A stretch of 64,000 nt of DNA from Nitrosomonas aestuarii (GTDB lineage: Bacteria; Pseudomonadota; Gammaproteobacteria; Burkholderiales; Nitrosomonadaceae). Below are positions 27,956-40,015 of this stretch, piece after piece. The notes under the pieces were generated by a model that was given only the letters and a program-made list of their open reading frames with translations, had not been told where the DNA came from and made no database searches. Positions within the stretch are counted from its first letter, which is position 1; each line of letters opens with the position of its first letter. The position numbers were made by a program, and so were the translations under genes. The stretch covers positions 124,001 through 188,000 of the forward strand of contig NZ_QAAE01000005.1 of assembly GCF_003046585.1 (NCBI RefSeq), read 5' to 3'.

Positions 27956-28507
27956 TTAATATTCCTTTATTCCGTTTACTTCGCTAATTTTAAGACGCTC
28001 TAAATCTGAAACAATATCCGCTGCATTACGCGTCGCATTTACTGAAATGTATGCTTTAGCGATTGTGCCCAGAGGATCAATTAAAAAAGTATTGCGTTTG
28101 GCGAATTTAACTATCCCCAGGTTCAGCAGCGAGTGATAACGCGCAGCCGTTTCTGCCCTTGTATCAGCCAGTAATCGAAACGGCAAACCGAATTTCTTCG
28201 CAAACTGCGCATGACTGTCAACTGTATCTATGCTGATACCGACGACTTCAGCATCCAGTGCTTTCAATTTATGAAAACCATCACGAAAGCCGCAGGCTTG
28301 ACGGGTACAGCCTGGCGTATCATCTTTTGGATAAAAATACAGTGCCAGCCACTTACCTCTGAATTCAGTAAGCGAATGTAATTCACCATTCTGATCTGCT
28401 AATTCAAAATCAGGCGCCAACTGACCCGGGGCAAGTGAACCGCGTCCTGATAAATAAAACCAAATAATCAAGACTAACACTATGATGATGATGAACAACC
28501 ACACCAT
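27956..28507 (-). CDS. Membrane-anchored peroxiredoxin (PrxQ/Bcp type)
   Basis: This encodes 183 residues. An N-terminal hydrophobic helix (L-F-I-I-I-I-V-L-V-L-I-I-W-F-Y-L) anchors the protein. The thioredoxin-fold domain has P-D-F-E-L, F-Y-P-K-D-D-T-P-G-C-T-R-Q-A-C with the peroxidatic Cys and a resolving Cys five residues later, then V-V-G-I-S-I-D and P-F-R-L-L-A-D. It reduces peroxides using thiol donors. The transmembrane anchor is uncommon in Bcp and suggests work at the inner membrane, perhaps on the periplasmic side. It lies about 110 bases upstream of the DksA-like gene on the same strand. Confidence 0.9.
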   Translation of the reverse strand: MVWLFIIIIVLVLIIWFYLSGRGSLAPGQLAPDFELADQNGELHSLTEFRGKWLALYFYPKDDTPGCTRQACGFRDGFHKLKALDAEVVGISIDTVDSHAQFAKKFGLPFRLLADTRAETAARYHSLLNLGIVKFAKRNTFLIDPLGTIAKAYISVNATRNAADIVSDLERLKISEVNGIKEY

Positions 28508-28851
28508 TCCGTTGCTCCAAAGTTGATTAAAACGCGCACGCTGTCAATATTGAGACTCTCAGCGCACTACCTCACATCAAACACCAATCATAGGATAAAT
28601 TGAACCAAGATGCCAGTTACAAACAATTGTCAAAATTTCATCAATGACCTCAATGGTAAAACTGACAAACTATTAACCTCTCCACCTGAAAAGCCTGCCT
28701 GGCCTATCCAGTTAAAAAGCTATTATATATAATAATATACAATCCAATAGCGCCTCAGACATCAGGATACCCGGAATAACTAACGTTATGTTTTAACTTA
28801 AATAAACGTTTTGTAATTGTACGCAGCAAAACCATTCATCAGTAAATTATC
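28508..28851. other. Divergent intergenic region
   Basis: 344 bases separate the leftward peroxiredoxin gene from the rightward YeiH-type gene, so promoters for both are expected here. An AT-rich TATATATAATAATAT run at about 28723-28738 is a plausible promoter element. No hairpin or repeat stands out. Confidence 0.4.
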
Positions 28852-30435
28852 ATGATCTACACCCAAAGAAACCCTGCACTATTAATCATTGGCCTGTTGA
28901 TGCTCGCTATCTGGTTTTCTACGGACACAGGCTTGTTGGCCCCGTTATTGGAATATCTCGCATCTGGCAAGGAATATAAATATCTAAATGAGCTCACTTC
29001 ATTACCGCTTTATTTTGGTTTGGTGGCCGTCTTTACGGGTCTTTGGCATTGGCTGGGTACACACAAGGAAGGGCACCTGGATTATTATTTCTCCACAATT
29101 GCGGGTGGAATGCTGATTTTATTCATTACCATGCTGGTACGCTGGTTTATCGCACCGCAAATCGAGGTAATCGGTGTGGACTTTGGCGAAATAGGCGACA
29201 CCGGCAAATATATTCACGAACTGCTCGGTCTTAACTACGTCGTTCTGGGTATTGTCGCCGGCATCATTATTGCCAATGTTTTCAAAATACCGGAATGGGC
29301 AAAAAACGGCGTCCGCTTATCCCGCCTCGGACTCAAAACCGGCGTGATTCTTCTGGGTGCGCTCTACAGTGCAGCCGAATTAAAAAATCTCGGCGGACTT
29401 TCTATCTTCATGATCGGCTTTTTTGTCCTGGGTTCGGTCGGTATTGTCTTGTGGATAGGTGCACGGCGTAATATCTCCAATTCAATGGGTGGCGTACTCT
29501 CTGCCGGCATGGGTGTTTGCGGTGTATCAGCAACTGTAGCGGTTGCGCCTGTTGTGCAAGCCAAACCCGTCGAAATCGCTTATACCATTGGCACCATTTT
29601 ATTATGGGGCGTGGGTTGCATGTTTCTGTTTCCGATTATCGGCCATTTACTGAATATGAGTTATGTGCAATTTGGTGCATGGGCCGGCACAGGCATATTA
29701 AATTCTGCTCAAGTCGCCGGTGCAGCAATGGCGTTTCAGCCAGATGGTATCGAAACTTTAATGGTCGCCGAAATTTTCAATATAACCCGCGTATTGATTT
29801 TACCGGTTATCGTGCTCTGGCTGGCCGTCTGGTATGTCAAACGGGAAGGCACTACAACAACGCAAGTGAATGTCGGTCGCATTGTCATAACAAAATTCCC
29901 AGTCTTTGTGTTGGGTTTCATGCTGATGTTTGCGCTTTCCACCACAGGAATCTTTGCACCGGCAAGTCATTACCAAGGTAAATATTTTGGCAATACAGCA
30001 GAACAGGGATTCAAACAAGAACACCTGTTAAAACCTGAACAGATTCAAATATTACAATTAGAAGCGAGAGTCATCGAACGTACGGATCATATTGCCGCAC
30101 TGGAACGATTGATCGAAAACGGCAAAATCATGTCTGTCGAAGACGATAATACCGTGCGTGGCATGATCAATGCACAAATCTTATCTGACCAAGCTAATCG
30201 CATTCTGACAGCTGCCCATAAGGCGGTGCGGCATACCGCGCAGAAAATAGAAGCATTCCGGCAATGGATTACCTGGTTGTTTGCATTCGGCCTGGTAGGC
30301 CTTGGCATGCAGATTACGGTCAGCTCAATGAAACAGGCAGGCGGCGAGCCTGCAATTATTGGCGGCATCGTCGGTTTTATTAAAGCGGCATTATCCCTGA
30401 TTGTAGTCATGCTGTTGGTCAGCGAAGCAGTCTGA
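28852..30435 (+). CDS. Enlarged YeiH/UPF0324-type membrane transporter
   Basis: This encodes 527 residues with ten or more hydrophobic helices. The core matches the UPF0324/YeiH putative sulfate-exporter family: L-G-L-N-Y-V-V-L-G-I-V-A-G, R-L-S-R-L-G-L-K-T-G-V-I-L-L-G, S-A-G-M-G-V-C-G-V-S-A-T, A-Q-V-A-G-A-A and N-I-T-R-V-L-I-L-P. Family proteins are usually about 350 residues. Here the N-terminal part is extended by additional helices, and a soluble, helical insert of about 100 residues (roughly 370-470, heptad-rich) lies before the last membrane helices. Substrate is unconfirmed. A 43-residue membrane peptide follows 22 bases downstream. Confidence 0.85.
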   Translation: MIYTQRNPALLIIGLLMLAIWFSTDTGLLAPLLEYLASGKEYKYLNELTSLPLYFGLVAVFTGLWHWLGTHKEGHLDYYFSTIAGGMLILFITMLVRWFIAPQIEVIGVDFGEIGDTGKYIHELLGLNYVVLGIVAGIIIANVFKIPEWAKNGVRLSRLGLKTGVILLGALYSAAELKNLGGLSIFMIGFFVLGSVGIVLWIGARRNISNSMGGVLSAGMGVCGVSATVAVAPVVQAKPVEIAYTIGTILLWGVGCMFLFPIIGHLLNMSYVQFGAWAGTGILNSAQVAGAAMAFQPDGIETLMVAEIFNITRVLILPVIVLWLAVWYVKREGTTTTQVNVGRIVITKFPVFVLGFMLMFALSTTGIFAPASHYQGKYFGNTAEQGFKQEHLLKPEQIQILQLEARVIERTDHIAALERLIENGKIMSVEDDNTVRGMINAQILSDQANRILTAAHKAVRHTAQKIEAFRQWITWLFAFGLVGLGMQITVSSMKQAGGEPAIIGGIVGFIKAALSLIVVMLLVSEAV

Positions 30436-30457
30436 AACAAGTTAAAGGAAAGCAATT

Positions 30458-30589
30458 ATGCAGAAAGATACTATCAAAAGCTTTGAACGTGGATCAGCAT
30501 TATCAATTTTTGGGAGCGATCGTAAAGAAGATGTTATGGCACTGATCCTGGCTTTTGTCTTGGCAATGGTCATTTACTTCAGCTATTGA
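30458..30589 (+). CDS. 43-residue membrane peptide next to the transporter
   Basis: The start at 30458 follows AAAGGAAAG. The product (M-Q-K-D-T-I-K-S-F-E...) has a charged N-terminal half with D-R-K-E-D-V and a single transmembrane helix (M-A-L-I-L-A-F-V-L-A-M-V-I-Y-F). It is translated 22 bases after the YeiH-type gene with its own ribosome site, so it is probably a subunit or stabiliser of that transporter. No family is recognised. Confidence 0.75.
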   Translation: MQKDTIKSFERGSALSIFGSDRKEDVMALILAFVLAMVIYFSY

Positions 30590-30646
30590 TGCATTGAAGC
30601 CATAGTCTCTTGACTTATATTCAGGCTATGAGGCAACCAAAAACTT

Positions 30647-31120
30647 ATGTTCGAACGTATTCTGCTTGCCAGCCACGGTACTAAAGGTGCCATTGCTGCT
30701 GAAAATATGGCCGTGCAGGTCTGCGCCAGAGGGGCAGTGATCGACCATCTCATTGTCGTTCCTGAATTCTGGCAAAGCATGACAGGCGACGACTGGCTCA
30801 ATAACGGTGCCACACGGGATCAGTTTTGCGAATATCTGCAATCGGAATTAGGCCTGGAAATTGATCAGCAATGTGACCGGCTGCATCAGAAAATCACCGC
30901 GCATGAATTAACCTATAGCAGCATCATCCTGTTTGGAAAACCGGATGATGCATTGCTGCAGCGCGAAAAAGCATACGCATATGACCTGCTTGTACTCGGC
31001 TCGTCGCGTCCCAAAGGTACACCCGGCTTACAGGGTTTACACTCCAGCATGTTGACAAAAAAAATGATGCAAGCAATACAAACCGCTTTGCTCATTGCTC
31101 CATATCCTAGCGATGAATGA
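30647..31120 (+). CDS. Universal stress protein-like (UspA superfamily)
   Basis: This encodes 157 residues beginning F-E-R-I-L-L-A-S-H-G-T-K-G-A, a UspA-type first strand and loop. The middle L-L-V-L-G-S-S-R-P-K-G-T and the end S-S-M-L-T-K-K-M...A-L-L-I-A-P match the nucleotide-binding fold. The Usp ATP motif G-x-x-G-x9-G-S is only partly kept (G-S-S-R-P-K-G). It shares a 30-kb-region operon-like run with the transporter and overlaps the next gene by eight bases, so they are co-translated. Confidence 0.8.
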   Translation: MFERILLASHGTKGAIAAENMAVQVCARGAVIDHLIVVPEFWQSMTGDDWLNNGATRDQFCEYLQSELGLEIDQQCDRLHQKITAHELTYSSIILFGKPDDALLQREKAYAYDLLVLGSSRPKGTPGLQGLHSSMLTKKMMQAIQTALLIAPYPSDE

Positions 31121-31757
31121 ACAGAAAGAAGCGAACAGTTGTGACAACAGGGACGCCGCATGGGTTGTCATTTATGCACCATTGAGTACCGCAGAACTAA
31201 AACTATTCTGTAAGGATATTGAGCGGTTGTTTCGCATCAACCCTATGCTCAACTTCAAAAAATGGCAATCTTTAGGTTCTAATCGTTATTACTTTTCTGG
31301 ACAAAACATCAGCCAGGACCCGCCATTTGATTTCGAATTGACACTCGCAATCAGACAACTTTCTGATGGCATTGAGGTCGAGTATGCACATGGTTTGAAA
31401 ACCCGTACGACGCTTATCATTCAACCACTCCAGGGTCAGCAGGCAACACAGCAAAAAAATCAATCAATATTAACCATCACAGACTATTACGACCGTTTGC
31501 CTGAAAATGAACGTACGCAACAATTACATCTGGTTGATAAAAGCCTGACCGTATGGGCGAATGATTTACACCAGTTTTTAATCTACTGGAAGAAATGGTC
31601 ACGCTACGGACCATGGCGCTGGTTTATGCACCATGTCTGGCAACCTATGAAACCAATGGGGCGCCGCATTACATACATTTTATTTTGGGTAACTTTTTTT
31701 GAACTGGCTTTGATTTTATTGGGTGCTGCAGTATATTATCTGGAATATACTGAATAA
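31113..31757 (+). CDS. Membrane-anchored hypothetical protein with SRPBCC-like cues
   Basis: This encodes 214 residues from the ATG at 31113, inside the end of the Usp gene; the frame is also open to 31095. The body is alpha/beta with several Trp and Tyr (W-V-V-I-Y-A-P-L-S-T-A-E-L, F-D-F-E-L-T-L-A-I-R). It ends in R-R-I-T-Y-I-L-F-W-V-T-F-F-E-L-A-L-I-L-L-G-A-A, a C-terminal membrane helix with little outside it. This suggests a tail-anchored cytoplasmic protein. I do not recognise the family with certainty. It lies between the Usp gene and a small zinc-finger gene on the same strand. Confidence 0.7.
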   Translation: MNEQKEANSCDNRDAAWVVIYAPLSTAELKLFCKDIERLFRINPMLNFKKWQSLGSNRYYFSGQNISQDPPFDFELTLAIRQLSDGIEVEYAHGLKTRTTLIIQPLQGQQATQQKNQSILTITDYYDRLPENERTQQLHLVDKSLTVWANDLHQFLIYWKKWSRYGPWRWFMHHVWQPMKPMGRRITYILFWVTFFELALILLGAAVYYLEYTE

Positions 31758-31796
31758 AAGCTGCTATAAAAATCAAAAAATACTGAGGATAAAATC

Positions 31797-31967
31797 ATGA
31801 CCGAAGAAAGAAGACCCATTGATCCGGAAACAATTGCCTGCGAAATTTGCATGAAAGAAATTCCTGTTTCAGAAGCCAAGAGTGACGAAGCCAGTGATTA
31901 TGTAGTGCATTACTGCAGTCTGGACTGTTATGCCAAATGGAAAGAACAGAATGAAAAAAAAGATTAA
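31797..31967 (+). CDS. Small zinc-finger-like protein (DUF3330 type)
   Basis: This encodes 56 residues behind GAGGATAAAATC. Four Cys are arranged C-E-I-C...H-Y-C-S-L-D-C, with an adjacent Tyr-His pair, which fits a small treble-clef zinc site like that in DUF3330 proteins. The rest is charged, with a Lys-rich end. It lies 39 bases after the membrane-anchored gene and converges with the coiled-coil protein gene on the other strand. Its role is unknown. Confidence 0.75.
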   Translation: MTEERRPIDPETIACEICMKEIPVSEAKSDEASDYVVHYCSLDCYAKWKEQNEKKD

Positions 31968-31984
31968 TACATTTTTCGACGGGA

Positions 31985-32371
31985 CTAATCCGCAGGCGAT
32001 TGCTCAAGCTGATTAATTTGCTCCATAAGCATCAGTCTTTCTTCCTCCAGCGCTCTAAAACGAGTATAAAGCCGATCCAAATCAGCTGTATATTGTTCAA
32101 CACGGTCTTTTCTTTCCTGTTGGCGCCGCATCATCTCTTCATATTTCGGAATGGGCACGTTCTCTACAGTCGCACTGGGAAATTCTGCAACTGGCGAGCC
32201 CAGCATTTCATTGCGGCGTAATTCCTGAATCATCAGAAATTGCTGATGTGTTGCCTGCGCATCTTGCTGGACACGCATCAGCGCTCTTTCTATTTGGAAA
32301 ATCTGCTTCTCATTTTCGGCCCACCCACTTAAAGGCAACACCAGCAATAACAATATCGATAGTAGCTTCAC
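31985..32371 (-). CDS. Periplasmic coiled-coil protein
   Basis: This encodes 128 residues with a signal peptide (M-K-L-L-S-I-L-L-L-L-V-L-P-L-S-G-W-A, then E). After it come two helical segments (I-F-Q-I-E-R-A-L-M-R-V-Q-Q and Y-E-E-M-M-R-R-Q-Q-E-R-K), joined by a Pro-rich turn, and a long final coiled coil. No Cys, enzymatic motif or lipobox. It follows the thiolase gene by 17 bases on the same strand, so the two are likely co-transcribed although no functional link is apparent. Confidence 0.8.
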   Translation of the reverse strand: MKLLSILLLLVLPLSGWAENEKQIFQIERALMRVQQDAQATHQQFLMIQELRRNEMLGSPVAEFPSATVENVPIPKYEEMMRRQQERKDRVEQYTADLDRLYTRFRALEEERLMLMEQINQLEQSPAD

Positions 32372-32388
32372 CTCATATCCCTCATCTG

Positions 32389-33567
32389 TTACAAACGCTC
32401 AAACACTGCAGCAATACCCTGACCACCACCAATACACATCGTTACAAGCGCGTATTGTCCGCCTGTTCGATGCAATTCATACATCGCTTTGATCGTAAGA
32501 ATTGTACCCGTTGCGCCGATAGGATGACCTAATGCAACAGCGCCTCCGCTCGGATTGGTTTTAGCAGGATCAAAATGTAATTCTTTTGCAACCGCACAGG
32601 CTTGTACTGCAAAAGCTTCATTTGATTCAACCACATCAATATCATTTATATCAAGACCTGCCTGTTTGAGCGCTTTTTGAACCGCCGGCACCGGCCCCAT
32701 GCCCATAAACTGCGGGTCAACACCTGCATGTCCGTAAGAAACCAGTCGCGCCATTGCTTGATGATTACGTTTTTCAGCGAGTTTACGTTCCATCAAAACA
32801 ACTGCTGCTGCACAATCATTAATACCCGAGGAATTTCCTGCCGTGACCGTACCCCCCTTCTGGAAAACTGCATTTAGTCTAGCCAAAGAATCCAGGCTTA
32901 CATTCTCACGAGGATGTTCGTCAGTATCAAAAACGGTCACATTATTTCGGTTTACTATTTCAACAGGCAAGATCTGGTCTTTAAAAAAACCCTGTTGAAT
33001 AGCATGAACGGCACGATGATGGCTTTCAACTGCATAAGCATCCTGCTCCTCTCGTTTGATCTGCCATTTTCGCGCAATATTTTCTGCGGTTACACCCATA
33101 TGCACGTACTCAAAAGGATCAGTCAACGCACCCACCATCATATCGACTGTCCCACCGTCGTGCATACGTTGCCCCCAACGCAATGCAGGCAGTAGATATC
33201 CACCGCGACTCATTGATTCGACGCCCCCGGCGACGGCAATATCGGTATCATTTAACAGGATATGCTGACCTGCGGATATAATGGCCTGTAGCCCGCTGCC
33301 ACACAAGCGATTGACAGTAAGTGCAGCAGCATGTTGCGGCAACCCGCCATTCACGCAGGCAACACGCGCCAGATACATGTCGCGTATTTCGCCGTGAATA
33401 ACATGCCCAAACACACCATGTCCAATTTCATCAGGATTTATTCCGGCCCGTTTCACTGCTTCAGTGACAACTTTTGCCGCCAGATCGGCGGGCGCAATAT
33501 CTTTAAGTGCACCACCATAATCTCCAATCGCTGTTCGTACACCACTCAGCACAACTACTTCACGCAT
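32389..33567 (-). CDS. Acetyl-CoA acetyltransferase (thiolase, BktB/PhaA type)
   Basis: This encodes 392 residues with the three thiolase signatures: nucleophile C89 in N-R-L-C-G-S-G-L-Q, catalytic His in G-H-P-I-G-A-T-G, and the second Cys in C-I-G-G-G-Q-G near the end. The H-V-I-H-G-E-I-R-D-M-Y block resembles beta-ketothiolase BktB. It condenses two acyl-CoA units or thiolyses beta-ketoacyl-CoA. In this context it could feed polyhydroxyalkanoate or run fatty-acid steps, but no phaB or phaC gene is in the window. Confidence 0.93.
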   Translation of the reverse strand: MREVVVLSGVRTAIGDYGGALKDIAPADLAAKVVTEAVKRAGINPDEIGHGVFGHVIHGEIRDMYLARVACVNGGLPQHAAALTVNRLCGSGLQAIISAGQHILLNDTDIAVAGGVESMSRGGYLLPALRWGQRMHDGGTVDMMVGALTDPFEYVHMGVTAENIARKWQIKREEQDAYAVESHHRAVHAIQQGFFKDQILPVEIVNRNNVTVFDTDEHPRENVSLDSLARLNAVFQKGGTVTAGNSSGINDCAAAVVLMERKLAEKRNHQAMARLVSYGHAGVDPQFMGMGPVPAVQKALKQAGLDINDIDVVESNEAFAVQACAVAKELHFDPAKTNPSGGAVALGHPIGATGTILTIKAMYELHRTGGQYALVTMCIGGGQGIAAVFERL

Positions 33568-33682
33568 GCGATTTCCTCTGTTTTATGATCTTGACTAGAC
33601 GACAATCTGTATTTTACTTCAAAAGACTATCCTGCTTTGTAACTGGGAAGCCTGCTGTTGGCTAAAGATGATAAACGTCTGA

Positions 33683-36466
33683 TTACATGTCGTCCACTAA
33701 CGAATGAAGTTCATTAAAAACCTTTTCAGACTCATGATTAAGCGTAAATATTAATTTCTGCACAGATTCCATTTGCTCTTCAGATGCATATGATTCAATC
33801 TGTCTGCATAAATGGGCAAGTTGTTCTGCTCCGACATTAGCTGCACTGGATTTTAATGTGTGTGCAGCCCGTTGTAACGCCTCGGAATCTTTGGCAAGCA
33901 TAGCCTGATTGAGTTGAGACATTGTTTGTGGCGCTGAAGATTGAAAAACAGATAACACATTTTTTAACAGATAATTACTACCATCGGTATCAAGCGAACT
34001 CAGCGTGGTCAGTTTCTCCTGATTAATTACTGAATGCTCAACTTTTTGATATCCATCATGCTCTTCAATATCAACATTACTCTCTTTTTCCACCTGTTCA
34101 CTCAGTTCCTGCTTTGGCAGCCACCTTTCCAGCATTGCCCGCAATTGTGTCAATGAGAAAGGCTTCGACAAAAAATCATTCATGCCAACATCCAGGCACT
34201 TTTGACGATCATCCGATAAAGCATTAGCTGTCAAAGCGACAATTGAAAGATTGCCACGGTTATCAGGTAATTCCCGGATCAATTTTGTCGCCTCATAACC
34301 ATCCATAACTGGCATCTGACAATCCATAAAAACCAAGTCATAATAATTATTTTTTACCATTTGGTAAGCTTCTTGCCCATTAGAAGCCAGTTCCATTTGC
34401 AGACCGACACTTTGCAGCATAGCGCGTGCGACTTGTTGGTTAACCGGATTATCCTCTGCCAGCAACACAACACCTTGCAAGTCTTTTTCATGAATTTTTT
34501 TATTTACAACAGGAAATTGAGAATCAACTGGCGCAGCCGACAGGATATCTGCAATGACATTATAGAGATCGCTTTGCCGAATGGGCTTATGAATGTAACG
34601 CGAGATACCAATTTCTTTACTTTTCTTTAGCTGAGCACCATCTGAAGCGGTCGATGTCAGCATCATCAGATGCGGCTTACCCAGCTGATCATCTAACTGG
34701 ATGGCACAAGCTAACTGCATTCCATTCATGCCGGGCATATGCATATCCAGAATCACAAGATGAAATAAAACATTATCTTTAGAAGCTTCCTTCATTATAT
34801 GCAGCGCTTCCGATCCTCCAGAGGCACAATATACATGCATATTCCAGCTTGCCAGTTGATTTACCAGAATTTCACGATTAGTTTGATTATCGTCAACAAC
34901 TAACGCGTAAATATCTTTGAACATCATGTCGGCACTTCTATCCGCCACTGGATTAAGCGCCTTATCTAACTGTAACTCAATAAAAAAATGTGACCCTTTC
35001 CCCGGGACACTATTCACCCAGATCCGGCCATGCATCAATTCAACTAAGAGCTTACATATCGTAAGGCCAAGACCTGTACCACCATATTGACGTGTTGTTC
35101 TCGCATCCGCCTGTGAAAAATGTTCAAAGATTTTTTTAATCGCTTCAGGTGCAATGCCAATACCTGTATCCTCAACACATATTCGTATTTTTAATTGTCT
35201 TTCCGTTTCTTCTTGAACTGTCGTGCGAACAACAACCTCTCCTTTTTTGGTGAACTTAATCGCATTGTTAATAAGATTAATAACGATCTGTCGCAATCTG
35301 AACGGATCACCCTGCAGATTCAGCGGTGTGTTGGGCGGCAAAAATTGTACAGCCAACTCCAAGTCTTTGTCTTTGGCCTGCTTCGAGAACATAGCCGCAG
35401 CTTCTTCAACAAGATTCACCAAATCAAAATCAACAGACTCCAACTGCATATAACCTGATTCAATCTTTGAGAAATCGAGTATGTCGTTTATAACACCCAA
35501 CAGATGATGACCCGATAACTGCACGGACTCAGCCCAAATTTTTTGCTGTGGATTTAATTCACTATTCAACAATAATTCGTTCATGCCAAGCACGCCATTG
35601 AGCGGCGTACGGATCTCATGACTCATTGTCGCCAGGAATTCACTTTTGATACGACTAGCGGCTTCTGCAGCTTCTTTGGCAGTAACCAGTTCCGCTGTAC
35701 GCACACCCACTTCTATCTCAAGTTGATCTCTTTGGTACGCCAAACGTTTATCGCGCTGCCCGATTTGTTCCAGCATATGATTAAATCCATTGGCCAAGGT
35801 ATTAAGCTCTACGATGGCACTATGCTCAGCACGGATATTAAAATCAGTTTTTATGGAAACATAATCAATTAAATCACTTAGCTTTGTTAGTGGAACCAGT
35901 ACAGCCGCATTCAGGCGATACAACATTAAGTGACTGGTTATCATGGCGAGTGCAGCAGTGATCAAGATAACTAATGTTAACCATGCCGTTTGCCAGTAAA
36001 TGGCCGACAAGCTTGTTGCCAAAAAGAAATAGCCGTAGTTTTCTTGTTGAAAAGTAATCGGTTGTACTAACTTGACATGATGCAAATTAGTTTTCAGATT
36101 CTTTTCAGGCAGCGTAAAAAAATCTTCCGACAGCGCTTGATTGACCTGAAAACGGGCAAATTGTTGACGATCACGCGTAAAAACCACTGCTGCAGTCACA
36201 TCATCCGAACTTGCCAGGGAATCCAGTAATTCCTGTGCTGAGCCAACATCTTCAAACGCCAGAGAAGCCGCTAAATTTTCAGCAAAAGCGCTTGCTTTAG
36301 TTTCATTCGAATTGATCAACGAGAGAAGATTGAGAACAAAATTTCCGATAATAAGCACCACTGCAACAATAGCCAGCGTACTGCCTAGCGTCATACGTGC
36401 AATACGCAGTAGTTGTTCATTCATTGTTGACTGAGTGGCATTTATGGGATTTTTCATTACACTCAT
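33683..36466 (-). CDS. BarA-like hybrid sensor histidine kinase
   Basis: This encodes 927 residues. It has a membrane-spanning periplasmic sensor of CHASE8 type near the N-terminus (two helices at about 25-50 and 160-185), a HAMP domain, and a HisKA domain with phosphorylated His in T-M-S-H-E-I-R-T-P at about 280. The HATPase has the N box [15 protein letters not shown] and G-G-T-G-L-G-L-T. Two receiver domains (D-M-H-M-P-G and D-C-Q-M-P-V) and a C-terminal Hpt with H-T-L-K-S-S-A complete a multistep phosphorelay. The partner regulator is not in the window. Order and content resemble BarA of the BarA/UvrY (GacS/GacA) system. Confidence 0.93.
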   Translation of the reverse strand: MSVMKNPINATQSTMNEQLLRIARMTLGSTLAIVAVVLIIGNFVLNLLSLINSNETKASAFAENLAASLAFEDVGSAQELLDSLASSDDVTAAVVFTRDRQQFARFQVNQALSEDFFTLPEKNLKTNLHHVKLVQPITFQQENYGYFFLATSLSAIYWQTAWLTLVILITAALAMITSHLMLYRLNAAVLVPLTKLSDLIDYVSIKTDFNIRAEHSAIVELNTLANGFNHMLEQIGQRDKRLAYQRDQLEIEVGVRTAELVTAKEAAEAASRIKSEFLATMSHEIRTPLNGVLGMNELLLNSELNPQQKIWAESVQLSGHHLLGVINDILDFSKIESGYMQLESVDFDLVNLVEEAAAMFSKQAKDKDLELAVQFLPPNTPLNLQGDPFRLRQIVINLINNAIKFTKKGEVVVRTTVQEETERQLKIRICVEDTGIGIAPEAIKKIFEHFSQADARTTRQYGGTGLGLTICKLLVELMHGRIWVNSVPGKGSHFFIELQLDKALNPVADRSADMMFKDIYALVVDDNQTNREILVNQLASWNMHVYCASGGSEALHIMKEASKDNVLFHLVILDMHMPGMNGMQLACAIQLDDQLGKPHLMMLTSTASDGAQLKKSKEIGISRYIHKPIRQSDLYNVIADILSAAPVDSQFPVVNKKIHEKDLQGVVLLAEDNPVNQQVARAMLQSVGLQMELASNGQEAYQMVKNNYYDLVFMDCQMPVMDGYEATKLIRELPDNRGNLSIVALTANALSDDRQKCLDVGMNDFLSKPFSLTQLRAMLERWLPKQELSEQVEKESNVDIEEHDGYQKVEHSVINQEKLTTLSSLDTDGSNYLLKNVLSVFQSSAPQTMSQLNQAMLAKDSEALQRAAHTLKSSAANVGAEQLAHLCRQIESYASEEQMESVQKLIFTLNHESEKVFNELHSLVDDM

Positions 36467-36977
36467 TGACTTACCTTGGTTGCTAAATAAAACAGCTTGA
36501 AATTAAGCGCGAACCCTTACATTTCAAGCGATCATATAATTTGCTTCAAAATTATGTTGTCTCAAGCAACCATCAAGTTCAGAATAATGCATTGCTCAAT
36601 TGATGCTCTCTGTCAGCAATGCTAAAAACGGTTTTTTTTTAAATTTCTTTAAGAACTTCCGGTAGTTTATAGATTGCATATCCGGCAACAAGAATCAACT
36701 TTTTGAAACCGCGTTTAGCACTTTATCAACTGAGTAATGACGTATACAGCGTTCACGGATGTTATGTTGCATGGTGTTGCGGCACGCAGGTATGGTCATA
36801 AAATCCTTATCAGCGAAACCTGCCTCGCCAGCAACGCTCAAAAGCTAACTGGATTCATCATTAATAAATTGATGGAACAGGTACATATCAGGAATCCGCC
36901 CAATTTCCAGAAGAGATGAATACTGTCGAAGAAACGAAAAACACGCTTATTGTCATCGCCATATCGAACGTCTGAAA
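36467..36977. other. Intergenic stretch between the hybrid kinase and ygfZ
   Basis: About 510 bases. An ATG frame at 36737-36919 reads as protein for 60 codons but has no ribosome site or recognised family. The rest looks like degraded sequence with poly-T tracts at about 36632. It may be remnant DNA. The kinase promoter should lie in the left part. Confidence 0.4.
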
Positions 36978-38021
36978 TCACACATCCAGTGTGTAAGGCA
37001 ATGAGTCAATACTGAGAACAGGACCACAGGGATTTTTCCAATAAATTTTGCCTGCATCAACACTGCTGTGCTGAATTACGGCAAGCACATCATAACCGCC
37101 GTTCGGTGCAGGCGCAGCATTTACAATTTTGCCGCAAGATTGATCGTTCGTTTCTATATCGAATAAGTCATCACCTGCTGACACAGGGTTGTTTGTCGCT
37201 ATATTGGCCAAAAACATACGACGCTTCAGCTTTCCAAGATATTGGGTGCGCGCAACAATTTCCTGCCCCGGATAACAGCCTTTTTTAAAACTGACACCAC
37301 CGATAATATCCAGATTAATCATTTGCGGCAAAAATTGTTCCTGTGTCGGTGTCAAGATAACCGGAATGCCTGCACGTATTTGCATCCAGTCCCAACATGC
37401 AGCACCAACAGGATGAATATTTTTGCTTAATGTCTGCCATAGCTCACCAGCATATACCTCAGAAACAAGAAGCTCCAATCGATTTGGCGCGTAACAGAAA
37501 ATGCTGGCTTTGGGTGTATGCATAACGCGCAATTGCTGACAGATTTGAAGTGATGTTTCCATGACATCTTCAATACGTTTGCATGCTTCGATACCGGCAA
37601 CACCGATACGAATCCACTGCTCGCTGCAATCATTTATGTGAACCTTCGAACGCAAAACAAACATCGATAATCTTTTTTGTATGGCTTCGCACAGACTGAT
37701 CGGTAATTGCATCATCCATTCGTCGTTTCGTTGCCACAGGGTAAAATTTGCCAACACGCGCCCCTTAGGTGTGCAATAGCTGCCATATTGTGCTCGATCA
37801 GCCTTTACCTCCATGACATCACAACTTAACTGACTTTGCAGAAAAGCCTGTGTATCATTTCCGGAAAAACAGAGCAAGCCATAATGAGAAAGGTCAGTCA
37901 GAATCGTTTCTGTCTGCGCATGCTTTAACTCTGCCTGACAATCTCCAAATTGGATCACGCGATCGTTATCAATAACTGCATTATAATTTTGTAAAAAAGT
38001 GCGCCAGTTTTTTTGCATCAT
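36978..38021 (-). CDS. ygfZ: YgfZ/GcvT-type folate-binding protein
   Basis: This encodes 347 residues with the family signature K-G-C-Y-P-G-Q-E-I-V-A-R at about 240-251 and the N-terminal T-E-T-I-L-T-D-L-S-H-Y-G-L-L block of the GcvT fold. The protein binds tetrahydrofolate and helps maturation or repair of a subset of Fe-S enzymes in the cytoplasm. It stands alone on the minus strand, and its upstream region is shared divergently with the N-ATPase operon. Confidence 0.93.
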   Translation of the reverse strand: MMQKNWRTFLQNYNAVIDNDRVIQFGDCQAELKHAQTETILTDLSHYGLLCFSGNDTQAFLQSQLSCDVMEVKADRAQYGSYCTPKGRVLANFTLWQRNDEWMMQLPISLCEAIQKRLSMFVLRSKVHINDCSEQWIRIGVAGIEACKRIEDVMETSLQICQQLRVMHTPKASIFCYAPNRLELLVSEVYAGELWQTLSKNIHPVGAACWDWMQIRAGIPVILTPTQEQFLPQMINLDIIGGVSFKKGCYPGQEIVARTQYLGKLKRRMFLANIATNNPVSAGDDLFDIETNDQSCGKIVNAAPAPNGGYDVLAVIQHSSVDAGKIYWKNPCGPVLSIDSLPYTLDV

Positions 38022-38149
38022 GTGTAAAAAAAGAATTAGTCATTCGCATAATTATACGAACATCCAGTTTGAATAAAAACATGCAACCCACCAGATTTGT
38101 AACGTTGCAGCATGCTTTGTTTGTGAGCAGCGATTAATTTAGTGTATAA

Positions 38150-39990
<1,841 letters not shown>

Positions 39991-40015
39991 TGGATAAACC
40001 GCGACGGAGGCCTGA

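Noticed and set aside
36737..36919. 60-codon frame between the hybrid kinase and ygfZ
   Set aside because: No ribosome site, no known motif and degraded surroundings; treated as intergenic.
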